Assembly: GCF_005117025.1 (NCBI RefSeq)
Contig: NZ_SWCO01000008.1
Span: 310,001 to 374,000 of the forward strand
From: Alteromonas portus
GTDB lineage: Bacteria > Pseudomonadota > Gammaproteobacteria > Enterobacterales > Alteromonadaceae
Length of the DNA: 64,000 nucleotides
Reading direction: 5' to 3'
The translations under genes were made by a program, and so were the position numbers. Positions 10,356 to 18,592 of the stretch are shown here, piece by piece; positions within the stretch are counted from its first letter, which is position 1; each line of letters starts with the position of its first letter. The notes below the pieces were generated by a model. It saw nothing but the letters and a program-made list of their open reading frames with translations. It ran no database searches and had not been told where the DNA came from.

Positions 10356-13109
10356 TTACAGTGAATTCATGCTTTGCACACTGACCGGTCCAAGCTTCGC
10401 AGCTTCAACTTCTGCTTTAATCTTCTCGGCATCGCCGATGATTACCCAGGTTAATTTCTCTGGGTGCAGAACTTCTTTCGCAGCGTTACTCAAATCGTCC
10501 AAAGACAAGTCATTGTACTTTTCGACTAAAGACTCTGGGTAATTATATTGCCTATTGAATCGCTTGCTCGATAAAAGACTCGACAGAACCGCATTGGCGG
10601 TTTCGAACTGGCCAGGCAACGAGCGGACTACATCCAATCGCGCTATTTCCAATTCATTCGCCATGGGCGGCTTTTCACCTAAGTAAGCATTAAGCTCTTT
10701 CTTAAGCTCAAGCAGAGATGGACCTGTTTTATCGGTTTGCACTGGCGCATAAACCATAAACGGGCGCTGACCTCTAGCATCTTGCAGGAAGGTGTACGCG
10801 CCATAAGACCAGCTTTTATCTTCACGCAGATTCATATTAACGCGAGCAGTAAAAGCACCACCTAAGGTTAAATTCATGGCATTAATTGCAATATTATTGT
10901 CAGCCCCTGTTGGAGGCGCTAAATGTGCTGCCAGAATAAGCGACTGTTGTGCACCAGGGCGGTCGATAATAATCGCTTGGCCTTGCTCAGGCATTGACGC
11001 TTCAGCAATTTGCTTCGTTCCTTTGCTGCCTTTCACCTTCCATTTACCAAACTCTTTTTCGAGCATAGGTTTTATGGCATCTAATGTAGTGTCGCCCACT
11101 ACAAAAATTGTCGCGTTGTCAGGGCGTAGCCACGTATCTTTGAAGCTAACTAGGTCGCTTCGCGTAATTTCTTGGACGTCTTGAGCAACGCCTGTACCGG
11201 TAAATGGAATACCATAGGCGTGATCATCACCATAAATAAGAGGCGGAAGCAACGTGAGCGCTATACTCACAGGACGTGTTTTTTGCTGTGCAATATTGCT
11301 CAATATAAGCGCGCGTTGACGCTCTATCTCTTCTTCTTTAAAAGTGGGGGATTTTAAGATATCCCCCATAATTGCCAAAGAAGACTCCATGTTTTCGGTT
11401 AGCATCGACATGCTAACTGTGGTGGTGTCTAGATTAGAGCCGGCGCTTAAATTCGTACCTAACTGCTCAAGCTCTGCCGCGAGTTCCAAGGCATCGTATT
11501 TTCCCGCGCCTTCGTCAAGCATCTGCGTGGTGAAACTCGCAAGCCCTAACTTACCACCCGCATCAGCAGCGTACCCTGCATCAAATTGCACTGCTACATT
11601 CACCAATGGAACCGTAGAACGTTGTGCAAACACCACATTTATACCGTTGGACAGCGTAGTTTCTGTAACTTCTGGAAAGCTTAGTTGAGTCTCGGCATCA
11701 ATTGATGGCAAACCTGAACTGCGGTCGACGCCATCGGTAGATGCTGCATGCTCGATAAATGGAACAACCGTGATTTGATGCCATCCTTCTTTTAACCATT
11801 TATTCGCTGCCGCTTTAACGCCTTTAGGGGTAGCTTCTCCTAGCTCGTCTAATTCAGTTTTGAAATAGTTAGGGTCGCCAGCAATAAACTCACCACTGGC
11901 AAGTGTATCGGCTTTACCGCCAAAACCACCTACCTCTTCTAGCCCGCGAATGATTGAAGCTCGTCGTTTAGTCGACACCAATTTAACTTCATCTTTGCTA
12001 GGGCCTTTGCGCAAGAATTCGCTTATGACTTTATCAATCTCTTTTTCTACTTTTGCTACGTCAACGCCGTCTTTTACGTCAACCGTCACACCAAAAATAG
12101 ACGCCATTTGAAGCTCGTAATTGAATACCGAGGCATTGGTAGCAATTTGTTGATCGTAAACCAGCTCTTTGTAAAGACGTGAGTTTTTACCATCACCCAT
12201 GACACTGGCGGCGATAAATAAGTCGGTTGCGGTAGATGACGTGTTTTCAGGTGAAACCCAAAGGCGGTAAATACGCGACTGAGGCACCTTGTCTTGGATC
12301 ACTTCTCGGGTGTTTGCGCTACGCTTCGGTACCCATGCTTCCCATTTAGACAGTGCTGGACCTGGTTCAATGTCAGCGAAATACTTATTAACCAAAGGTT
12401 TAGCTTCTTCTGCATTTATATCGCCGCTAAGCACCAATATTGCGTTGTTGGGACCATAATATTGATTAAACCAACCCTTAACGTCGTCAAGCGACGCTGA
12501 GCTAAGGTCTTCCATAGAGCCTATTACCGTATGATGATAGGGATGCCCTATGGGAAATAAACCCTCAAAGATGTGGGTGAATACGCTTCCGTAAGGTTGG
12601 TCTTCGCGTTGGCGCTTTTCATTTTGTACAACGCCACGCTGTTCGTCTAATTTCTCTTGTGTTACCGCACCTAACAGGTGCCCCATCCGGTCAGATTCCA
12701 TCCATAAAATACGGTCAAGTGCAGGTGTAGGAACGGTTTGGAAATAGTTTGTGCGGTCAAAGTTTGTGGTGCCGTTTAAGCCTGTAGCACCTGCTTCTTG
12801 AAGCGGTCCGAACCATTCATCGTCATAGTTCTCTGTGCCGTTGAACATGAGGTGTTCAAATAAATGGGCAAACCCAGATTTGCCGTTGGGTTCATCCTTA
12901 GAGCCCACTTTATACCACACCGCTACAGCAACTACTGGCGCTTTTCGGTCTTCGTGAACAATTACGGTTAGCCCGTTATCGGTAGTAAACTTTTCATAGT
13001 CGATATTAATATCGTTTTTAGCAAATGCTGAACCCATCAGCGAACTACTTACTGCCAGCACACCTACGCTCACTTTTAAGCGCTGGGTGAGATGCTTAAA
13101 TACAGTCAT
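10356..13109 (-). CDS. M16 family zinc peptidase, periplasmic
   Basis: A 917-residue pitrilysin/insulinase-type metalloprotease. A signal peptide covers about residues 1-30 (ends SSSLMGSAFA). The N-terminal half carries the inverted zinc motif HLFEH (His82, Glu85, His86) with the usual distal glutamate near NEKRQRE. The C-terminal half is a second M16 domain without the motif, as expected for the partner half of the clamshell. Such enzymes degrade short peptides. The length is typical of the fused two-domain form. The ATG at 13109 has AAGGA upstream. The gene stands alone; nothing around it points to a specific substrate. Confidence 0.9.
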   Translation of the reverse strand: MTVFKHLTQRLKVSVGVLAVSSSLMGSAFAKNDINIDYEKFTTDNGLTVIVHEDRKAPVVAVAVWYKVGSKDEPNGKSGFAHLFEHLMFNGTENYDDEWFGPLQEAGATGLNGTTNFDRTNYFQTVPTPALDRILWMESDRMGHLLGAVTQEKLDEQRGVVQNEKRQREDQPYGSVFTHIFEGLFPIGHPYHHTVIGSMEDLSSASLDDVKGWFNQYYGPNNAILVLSGDINAEEAKPLVNKYFADIEPGPALSKWEAWVPKRSANTREVIQDKVPQSRIYRLWVSPENTSSTATDLFIAASVMGDGKNSRLYKELVYDQQIATNASVFNYELQMASIFGVTVDVKDGVDVAKVEKEIDKVISEFLRKGPSKDEVKLVSTKRRASIIRGLEEVGGFGGKADTLASGEFIAGDPNYFKTELDELGEATPKGVKAAANKWLKEGWHQITVVPFIEHAASTDGVDRSSGLPSIDAETQLSFPEVTETTLSNGINVVFAQRSTVPLVNVAVQFDAGYAADAGGKLGLASFTTQMLDEGAGKYDALELAAELEQLGTNLSAGSNLDTTTVSMSMLTENMESSLAIMGDILKSPTFKEEEIERQRALILSNIAQQKTRPVSIALTLLPPLIYGDDHAYGIPFTGTGVAQDVQEITRSDLVSFKDTWLRPDNATIFVVGDTTLDAIKPMLEKEFGKWKVKGSKGTKQIAEASMPEQGQAIIIDRPGAQQSLILAAHLAPPTGADNNIAINAMNLTLGGAFTARVNMNLREDKSWSYGAYTFLQDARGQRPFMVYAPVQTDKTGPSLLELKKELNAYLGEKPPMANELEIARLDVVRSLPGQFETANAVLSSLLSSKRFNRQYNYPESLVEKYNDLSLDDLSNAAKEVLHPEKLTWVIIGDAEKIKAEVEAAKLGPVSVQSMNSL

Positions 13110-13458
13110 GTCGTCATCCTTAATCTTGTTATACCAATCCGCATATTATCTGCGCTGAACACCAGAATGTGCCAGGCACCACAAAGCGGCTTTACACCTG
13201 TACTAAACATAAACCAATCTAGCTGTTAATAAAGGGCTGTGATGCAAAAAACTGTAACGGATTGTAAAAGCGAAGAAAAACGACGAACAGATGATTAATG
13301 CTAAGGCCGACTGGCCTTTACTGAACATTTTTGAAATAGCCTTTGTACCATCTAACCAAGGCGGATGCTTAACGGTCTAGTGCGTTCAAGAACGAGGCCA
13401 TTCAACCCGGTATGGATGGCACACAGGTCCCAGAGAAAAGTGAAGAAGTAAGCCGCAA
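13110..13458. other. intergenic, no recognised gene
   Basis: This 349-bp stretch lies between the M16 gene and yfcL. On the plus strand a short open stretch from about 13290 breaks at a stop at 13378 and then continues in another frame into yfcL. I could not match either piece to a family. The promoter of the M16 gene should be near 13110-13200. Confidence 0.4.
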
Positions 13459-13752
13459 TTATATTGCGACTAACCGTGCCCAAAGTGCTTTTACTTGCTG
13501 AGCGTCATCACTTTCTAATTCTTTGTTAGCAAAAGCATTATCAAGGCTTTCGAGCATTTTTTCATTAAGCAACGCAACGGTAGCGTCTTCTTGCATTTCG
13601 AGTTGGCGTGCCTCCACCGCGAAATGCCCCTGTAAGTAACTGGCAATGAACAATTCATCATCACTACCATGATTTACCACATCATCAAGCGATGCCTCAA
13701 TATCTGCGATAGCGTTAACGACACTTTCTGGTGCTGCAGCAGGTGGTAACAC
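13459..13752 (-). CDS. yfcL: YfcL family protein
   Basis: A 97-residue cytoplasmic protein matching E. coli YfcL, with the conserved core VNHGSDDELFIASYLQGHFAVE near residues 32-53. Function is unknown. In E. coli yfcL neighbours epmC, and here epmC lies 1.3 kb upstream on the same strand, separated by the ATP-NAD kinase-like gene, so the neighbourhood is conserved. The start is a GTG at 13752 with a strong AAGGAG seven bases upstream. Confidence 0.85.
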   Translation of the reverse strand: MLPPAAAPESVVNAIADIEASLDDVVNHGSDDELFIASYLQGHFAVEARQLEMQEDATVALLNEKMLESLDNAFANKELESDDAQQVKALWARLVAI

Positions 13753-13865
13753 GTCTTACTCCTTCCTGTTGTTAATTTCAGTTCTTTATCTCTAAATATT
13801 CAGTTCGAGATAAACCTCGTTGTTCTAAAGGCAATGGATTTGCTTCGGTGTATTGCGCAATGCCT

Positions 13866-15029
13866 TTAAACAGCTTGGCAAAGTACTTTGTCTTTATAGC
13901 CGGTAATAACCGTAAAGGCGCCCGCTAATTCAGTATCGAGCACAGCATCGCTTGAATCTAAACGAAGCGGTTTGCCGTTTAACGCCTGTAGTTTTTGTTT
14001 AGTGGCAACGACAAGCATATTCTGTTTGCCAATTTGACGGATAAAAGCTGGGCTTAGCTGCTGATTTCCGCGTCCTAATATGTGGCCTTGCCCACCGATA
14101 ACCGTCAAAATAACTTTGGTGGGCTTGTCTTGCGTCAGAGCAATTAGTTCACTAGCAGTCACATCACTGGCAATTAACTCACCTTGCTTCACCACATCAA
14201 CGCCTAACAAGGTGTTGTCTAAGCCTAGAAACTCCATGACCGCGCCTACCGTAGAGCCAGAGCCCATAACAAAGTACGTTTCAGGCTCATCGTCCATGAT
14301 CTCGCTCACATATGCCGCAATATCATCAAGCACCAAAGCCTCGTCTTCTTTGCCGCCCATTTTTACTGCTTGAACGTAAGTAAGCTCTGCAGGTACGCGC
14401 ATTTCACCATAGTGTTTGGCAATAACTTTGCCCTCGCGAAATGCGTTTTCGTCAATATCACGTACTTCGGCGTCCATTTCACTCACAAGTTCGCCTGCTA
14501 TCATTTGACTTACTACCTGTCCTGCCGCTGACGGCGACACACAATAAACACCAGAGTGAATTTTGCAACCTGCTGGCACACCTAGCACGGGCACCATTGT
14601 GCCTACTACACTACAGATATTACGGGCTGTGCCGTCGCCGCCTGCAAAAAGCAGCAAGTCGACGTTTGCATCCACCATTGCTTTGGCTGCACGTTCTGAG
14701 TCTTCTCCCTCAGTTTGTGCAGTATCAGGCGTGTAGATTACTTCATAAGAAATACCTAAAGATTCACAGACAGATTCGCCCATATCACCAGACGCCGTTA
14801 CCACAGTAAATTGCCCAGATAAGGCTTCTAGAATACTGAGCGCTTTGGCCATTTTTTCATTGGCTTTTTTCTCTGCACCCATAGCGAGGGCTTTTTCACG
14901 AATTTCAGCTCCATCGCTACCTTTCAGTGCAAGCGCGCCGCCAATGCCGGCAAAGGGATTTACCACAACACCCAGTTTGAATTTGGGTTTGTTATCAAAC
15001 GTTGAATGGCTAAGATCAATTTGATTCAT
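13866..15029 (-). CDS. ATP-NAD kinase family protein (COG3199)
   Basis: A 387-residue protein of the NAD kinase/diacylglycerol kinase superfamily. It shows the N-terminal GVVVNPFAGIGG, the hallmark GGDGTARNI motif (about residues 130-138), and a later GSGSTVGAVME loop. This COG3199 branch is distinct from the essential NadK, and its substrate is not firmly known; kinase activity on NAD or a lipid is possible. Its ATG overlaps the epmC stop in an ATGA, so it is translationally coupled to epmC. The pair continues to yfcL after a 113-bp gap. Confidence 0.82.
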   Translation of the reverse strand: MNQIDLSHSTFDNKPKFKLGVVVNPFAGIGGALALKGSDGAEIREKALAMGAEKKANEKMAKALSILEALSGQFTVVTASGDMGESVCESLGISYEVIYTPDTAQTEGEDSERAAKAMVDANVDLLLFAGGDGTARNICSVVGTMVPVLGVPAGCKIHSGVYCVSPSAAGQVVSQMIAGELVSEMDAEVRDIDENAFREGKVIAKHYGEMRVPAELTYVQAVKMGGKEDEALVLDDIAAYVSEIMDDEPETYFVMGSGSTVGAVMEFLGLDNTLLGVDVVKQGELIASDVTASELIALTQDKPTKVILTVIGGQGHILGRGNQQLSPAFIRQIGKQNMLVVATKQKLQALNGKPLRLDSSDAVLDTELAGAFTVITGYKDKVLCQAV

Positions 15030-15871
15030 TCGGCATTTACTCCTATCCCATCACCTAACCCACTACTAGCCGCATTTTGGCGCGAGTCTGTTGACGCGCT
15101 ATTTACGACGTTGATGGGCGTATCAGATAACTTATCGTTGCCAAACACAGATGACAGCGCAGTGATAAATCTCTCAGCCCTAGGCGGGAAGCCCTCAGAT
15201 TTATAGCGTTGAAGTTGAGTGGCGACGTTTTGAGTAAAGCCTTCTCTGTCAGGCTCAGCACCGTTCAGATTATCCGTACTTACCTGAAACTTTCTTCCTG
15301 CCGCTTCTGTAAACGCCCACTCAATGGCTTGGGGCTTAATTTCCACTTTTTCAAAATCAGCTTGCTGCGCTGCATCGCGCCCATCTGGACAATACCAGTA
15401 TCCGTAATCTTCTAATAGTCGACGCTTTTCACCTGCAATACACCAGTGCGCAATTTCATGTAAGGCACTTGAAAAGAACCCATGGGCAAAAACGATTTGA
15501 TGGTAAGACGTTGTGATACCTGCTGGAATATAAATAGGTTCGTCATCACCTAAAACCAAGCGCGTATTAAAGTCTTCGAAGGTAGAATTAAATAGTGCAA
15601 TTAATGCGGGAACATCGGGGTCTATTTCTGAGTTAGATGTGCTCACAGAGGTTTCTTGATGCATGATCACATTTTTACCTGCAAGGTGTTCAATTCCGGT
15701 ACTTTTTGATTGGGTATCTTTTGCTTGGGTGCCCTTTACTTGGATACCTTTTGCTTGGGTGCCCTTTACTTGGGTACTACTTGTCTCGGTATTTTTTATT
15801 CCCGTATTTTTTGTACTAGGGCTCTTATTTTCAATCTCGTCAAACAGAGCGTGTCTACCGGCGATGTTCAT
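15026..15871 (-). CDS. epmC: EF-P hydroxylase EpmC with repeat-bearing N-terminus
   Basis: EpmC (YfcM) hydroxylates the beta-lysylated residue of elongation factor P. The core from about residue 85 onward fits, with the metal-ligand motif HEIAHWCIAG, DYGYWYCPDGRD, and IEWAFTEAAGRKFQVS. The predicted protein has 281 residues against roughly 180 in E. coli. The excess is an N-terminal tail of about 80 residues that includes pentapeptide repeats of the KGTQ(A/V) type (about residues 16-60), and there is a smaller C-terminal extension. Translation could instead begin at Met70 (15664), which would skip the repeats. The tail is rich in Lys, Thr, Gln and Ser and looks disordered. Confidence 0.87.
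   Translation of the reverse strand: MNIAGRHALFDEIENKSPSTKNTGIKNTETSSTQVKGTQAKGIQVKGTQAKDTQSKSTGIEHLAGKNVIMHQETSVSTSNSEIDPDVPALIALFNSTFEDFNTRLVLGDDEPIYIPAGITTSYHQIVFAHGFFSSALHEIAHWCIAGEKRRLLEDYGYWYCPDGRDAAQQADFEKVEIKPQAIEWAFTEAAGRKFQVSTDNLNGAEPDREGFTQNVATQLQRYKSEGFPPRAERFITALSSVFGNDKLSDTPINVVNSASTDSRQNAASSGLGDGIGVNAE
15692..15826. repeat. 15-bp minisatellite in epmC
   Basis: About nine tandem units of 15 bp, for example TGCTTGGGTGCCCTT (15722-15736 and again exactly at 15752-15766) alternating with TACTTGGATACCTTT-like units. Outer units are more diverged. Because the period is a multiple of three, copy-number change keeps the epmC frame. It encodes pentapeptides such as K-G-T-Q-A on the minus strand. 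Confidence 0.85.
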
Positions 15872-16025
15872 AACGTCTAATAAATTCTATACAGCAGAGC
15901 TAAATCGATGGCGGTGGAGTATACCAGTAAAACTTAGTCATCTCACTTGAAAGGCACGCTTGCTTAGGTCAATCTAGGTTTACAACAGCAAAAAAGCCAC
16001 ACTCGTTCAACAGGGAGTTTGTCAT

Positions 16026-16736
16026 TTGGCGCAACAGATAATTAAACATATTCATCGGGTAAATGCCCTTCGTGACTTAGCCAATCAGTTGGGTGTAATG
16101 CCTATTATTCATCAACTGCAACATTGGCAATGTGAGCGCTTGCTGGTAACGCACGACGATTTAGCACAGCAAAAGCGCTATCAAAAAGCCATGGCTTTTT
16201 TTGTAGATGAATTGTACGGGCCAAAAGATTTCAGCCAACGGGACGCTGACTTAGTACGGGTTATTCCGAAGCTCGCAAAAGTATTGCCCGACAAAGCCAT
16301 GAACGCTATGGACGATGCATTGTCTTTAAATGCATTGTCGTTTGATTTAGATATGGCTATGGCACAGTACTTACAAGGCCATTTTCCCGGAGAACCTATC
16401 AACCGTGACAACTATGCCCTTGCTTATCGCAATGTGGGCAGGATGGAAGATAGGGAGCATCAAATCGACATAATTTCGCACTTGGGCGATCAACTCTCTG
16501 ATGTAATAAAGATTCGTGGTATAGGTATGTTGATTTCGCTGTCCCGCCGCCCAGCTAAACTAGCCGGCTTACTTGCCTTGCATGAGTTCTTAGAACGCGG
16601 CTTCAATGCTTTTAAAGCACTAGGGGATGTACAAAGCTTTATACAACCCGTGTTAGTGAGAGAAAAAGCGATAATGCAAACGCTGTTAAGTGACGATTTA
16701 ACCTTACCCGAAGATAATCCGTTGCCAAAGGTATAA
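16026..16736 (+). CDS. FFLEELY motif protein
   Basis: A 236-residue protein that I recognise as the uncharacterised 'FFLEELY motif' family: here the motif reads FFVDELYGPKDFSQRDADL (about residues 58-76). It is largely helical, with no signal peptide or membrane segment. Function is unknown. Start is a TTG at 16026, supported by AGGGAG at 16012-16017 and by the family-like N-terminus; there is no ATG nearby in frame. It precedes the thioesterase gene by about 106 bp on the same strand, so the two may be cotranscribed. Confidence 0.75.
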   Translation: MAQQIIKHIHRVNALRDLANQLGVMPIIHQLQHWQCERLLVTHDDLAQQKRYQKAMAFFVDELYGPKDFSQRDADLVRVIPKLAKVLPDKAMNAMDDALSLNALSFDLDMAMAQYLQGHFPGEPINRDNYALAYRNVGRMEDREHQIDIISHLGDQLSDVIKIRGIGMLISLSRRPAKLAGLLALHEFLERGFNAFKALGDVQSFIQPVLVREKAIMQTLLSDDLTLPEDNPLPKV

Positions 16737-16842
16737 GTTGCCGAAACAGAAATGCAATAATAGGTCTTCGAGAGCACCGGCGCTAAGCCAATGCTAATGA
16801 AGCAGCTAGGATAGTAACAAGATTTATGATTGAGGAAGAGGT

Positions 16843-17289
16843 TTGAACTCCACCACGCTAAATTGGATGTTAGACAACCCCTATGTTCAGCAATGGCATA
16901 TTGATGAATCACACATCGATCACTATCAGCACGTGAACAATGTGGCGTACCTGTCGCAGCTAGAAAGCCTAGCGTGGGCTCATTCAAACGCCCTTGGCTT
17001 ACAGTTTGCCGATTATCAAGCGCTCAACCGTGGCATGGTCATCAAACGTCACGAGCTAAACTACCATCTGCCAACACATCTTGGAGATACGTTAGAATGC
17101 GCGACTTGGATAGCGCATTGCGACGGCAAACTGACCTTGAAACGCCAGTTTCAATTTATCTGCCCAAAGCGAAACAAAACCGTATTCGATGCTATGACCA
17201 CATTCGTGTGCGTGAGCCTCGATACTGGCGCGCCTAAGCGGATGCCTAAGCAATTCGTTGACATATACGGCGAGGCGTGTGTGGACTAA
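16843..17289 (+). CDS. acyl-CoA thioesterase, hotdog fold
   Basis: A 148-residue 4-hydroxybenzoyl-CoA thioesterase-like (YbgC/FadM type) hotdog protein. The family signature is the segment DHYQHVNNVAYLSQLE (about residues 26-41), with the expected Asp/His position followed by HVNN. It hydrolyses acyl-CoA thioesters in the cytoplasm; chain length cannot be told from sequence. The start is TTG at 16843, preceded by a GAGGAAGAGG stretch. Its stop codon overlaps the ATG of the next gene (TAATG), so translation of the downstream protease is probably coupled to it. Confidence 0.82.
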   Translation: MNSTTLNWMLDNPYVQQWHIDESHIDHYQHVNNVAYLSQLESLAWAHSNALGLQFADYQALNRGMVIKRHELNYHLPTHLGDTLECATWIAHCDGKLTLKRQFQFICPKRNKTVFDAMTTFVCVSLDTGAPKRMPKQFVDIYGEACVD

Positions 17290-18518
17290 TGAAAACCTGG
17301 CTCGCGGTAGTGCTTTCGTTTTTTCTTTTTGTGTCGCTAGGCATAAATATCTATCTGTGGTTAAGTTTAAAGCAGCATAATGATAAGGCTTATGAACTAG
17401 AAGCTAGCTATGAACACCGCTTAGATAGTGACAAGCAGCTAGAAGCACAGTTGGGAGGTGAAAGTCAGATACAAGGTATGGCTAAGCCCTTCAACAATGA
17501 ACGCCCTCCTGCTTACTCTTCAAGTATGAAAGGGGTTAGCAAGCCATCAGGTGAACCTGGAGATCAGCGCTCAATTTCACCTCTTATAAGCCAAGAAAAA
17601 ATAGAAACACTGACTGCCCTACTCAACAACGGGCAATATGCGTTACTTACCACAGAGCTTACAAACCTTTTAAAAAATGATTCACTAAACGAATCGCTAC
17701 TGTTGCTAGAAGCTGAACTAATTGAGTTAACCAAGCCCCTGCCAACAGCGATAGTGCACTACTACGATTTAGCTGAACTGCCTCTTTCAACTGAAACTCT
17801 AGCATTTATCGAAACAAAAATTGCTACCTTGTATCAACAAGCACAGGCGCAGTTAAGTCAAGACGAACAATGGGAACTGGTTGCAAGGTTGAACGAACCT
17901 TTATATCAGCGCATACCAGATGCGAAACACTACACTCTTAACTTGGCTGAAGCCTATGCGTTTCAGCAAAAATTAACCCTGATGGAGGATGTGCTCGCCG
18001 CCCTACCATTAAACGATAGAGACGCCAATATCATCCGCAATAAAGCCTATGAAATGCGCGATGTTGCTGACACAGATAACACGCCAAGTGAAAGCGAATT
18101 AGCGCCACCAGAAGCTGAGGCAGCGCGTTATCAAACTCGAGTAGCTTTGCAGCGCATTGGCGATCAATATCGCCTTGAAGCAAAAGCGCTCAATCAAAAA
18201 GCCACCATGATTCTAGATACGGGTGCCAGTACCACAGCAATATCGTCACGATTATTCGCTCGCTTGGGTCGTATGCGAAACCTCACGTTTATCGGTAACT
18301 TCAACGTTAGAACTGCATCTGGCACGATAGAAGCACCGCTGGTGCAAATACCGCGCTTTTACTTTGCTGGCTACGAATTCAACGATGTTTCTGCCATCGT
18401 GCTGCCCGAAGATGCATTACCCGATTCTGATGGATTATTGGGAATGAACGTTCTAGGTCAGTTTGACTTTGCGATAATGCCCCAGTCTAGTGAATTGATT
18501 TTGACAGAGCGTGATTAA
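17289..18518 (+). CDS. membrane-anchored retropepsin-like aspartic protease
   Basis: A 409-residue protein with an N-terminal membrane anchor (about residues 3-25), a low-complexity linker, a helical region suggestive of TPR-like repeats (about 100-250), and a C-terminal retropepsin domain. The active-site motif ILDTGAS is near residue 310, followed by TTAISSRLFARLG, and the domain ends with LLGMNVLGQFDFAI. This is a single-domain clan AA aspartic protease that must dimerise to be active. The catalytic domain probably faces the periplasm. The ATG at 17289 overlaps the thioesterase stop; a GTG 12 bases earlier is less likely. The substrate is unknown. Confidence 0.8.
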   Translation: MKTWLAVVLSFFLFVSLGINIYLWLSLKQHNDKAYELEASYEHRLDSDKQLEAQLGGESQIQGMAKPFNNERPPAYSSSMKGVSKPSGEPGDQRSISPLISQEKIETLTALLNNGQYALLTTELTNLLKNDSLNESLLLLEAELIELTKPLPTAIVHYYDLAELPLSTETLAFIETKIATLYQQAQAQLSQDEQWELVARLNEPLYQRIPDAKHYTLNLAEAYAFQQKLTLMEDVLAALPLNDRDANIIRNKAYEMRDVADTDNTPSESELAPPEAEAARYQTRVALQRIGDQYRLEAKALNQKATMILDTGASTTAISSRLFARLGRMRNLTFIGNFNVRTASGTIEAPLVQIPRFYFAGYEFNDVSAIVLPEDALPDSDGLLGMNVLGQFDFAIMPQSSELILTERD

Positions 18519-18592
18519 TAACAATTTAGTCAATGAAAGCGTACAATATAAAAATCAATATTGTGATAAAGTATAGTCGGTAATCGAAGGTC

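Noticed and set aside
13290..13500. Possible decayed coding stretch upstream of yfcL
   Set aside because: Two short open pieces in different frames could be joined, but I could not match them to any family, so the evidence is too thin to call a pseudogene.
15692..15826. Tandem repeat that might look like a CRISPR array
   Set aside because: The period is 15 bp with no unique spacers, and it stays in frame inside epmC, so it is a minisatellite.
16490..16987. 165-codon antisense frame across the FFLEELY and thioesterase genes
   Set aside because: It overlaps two supported plus-strand genes and their spacer, and shows no domain.
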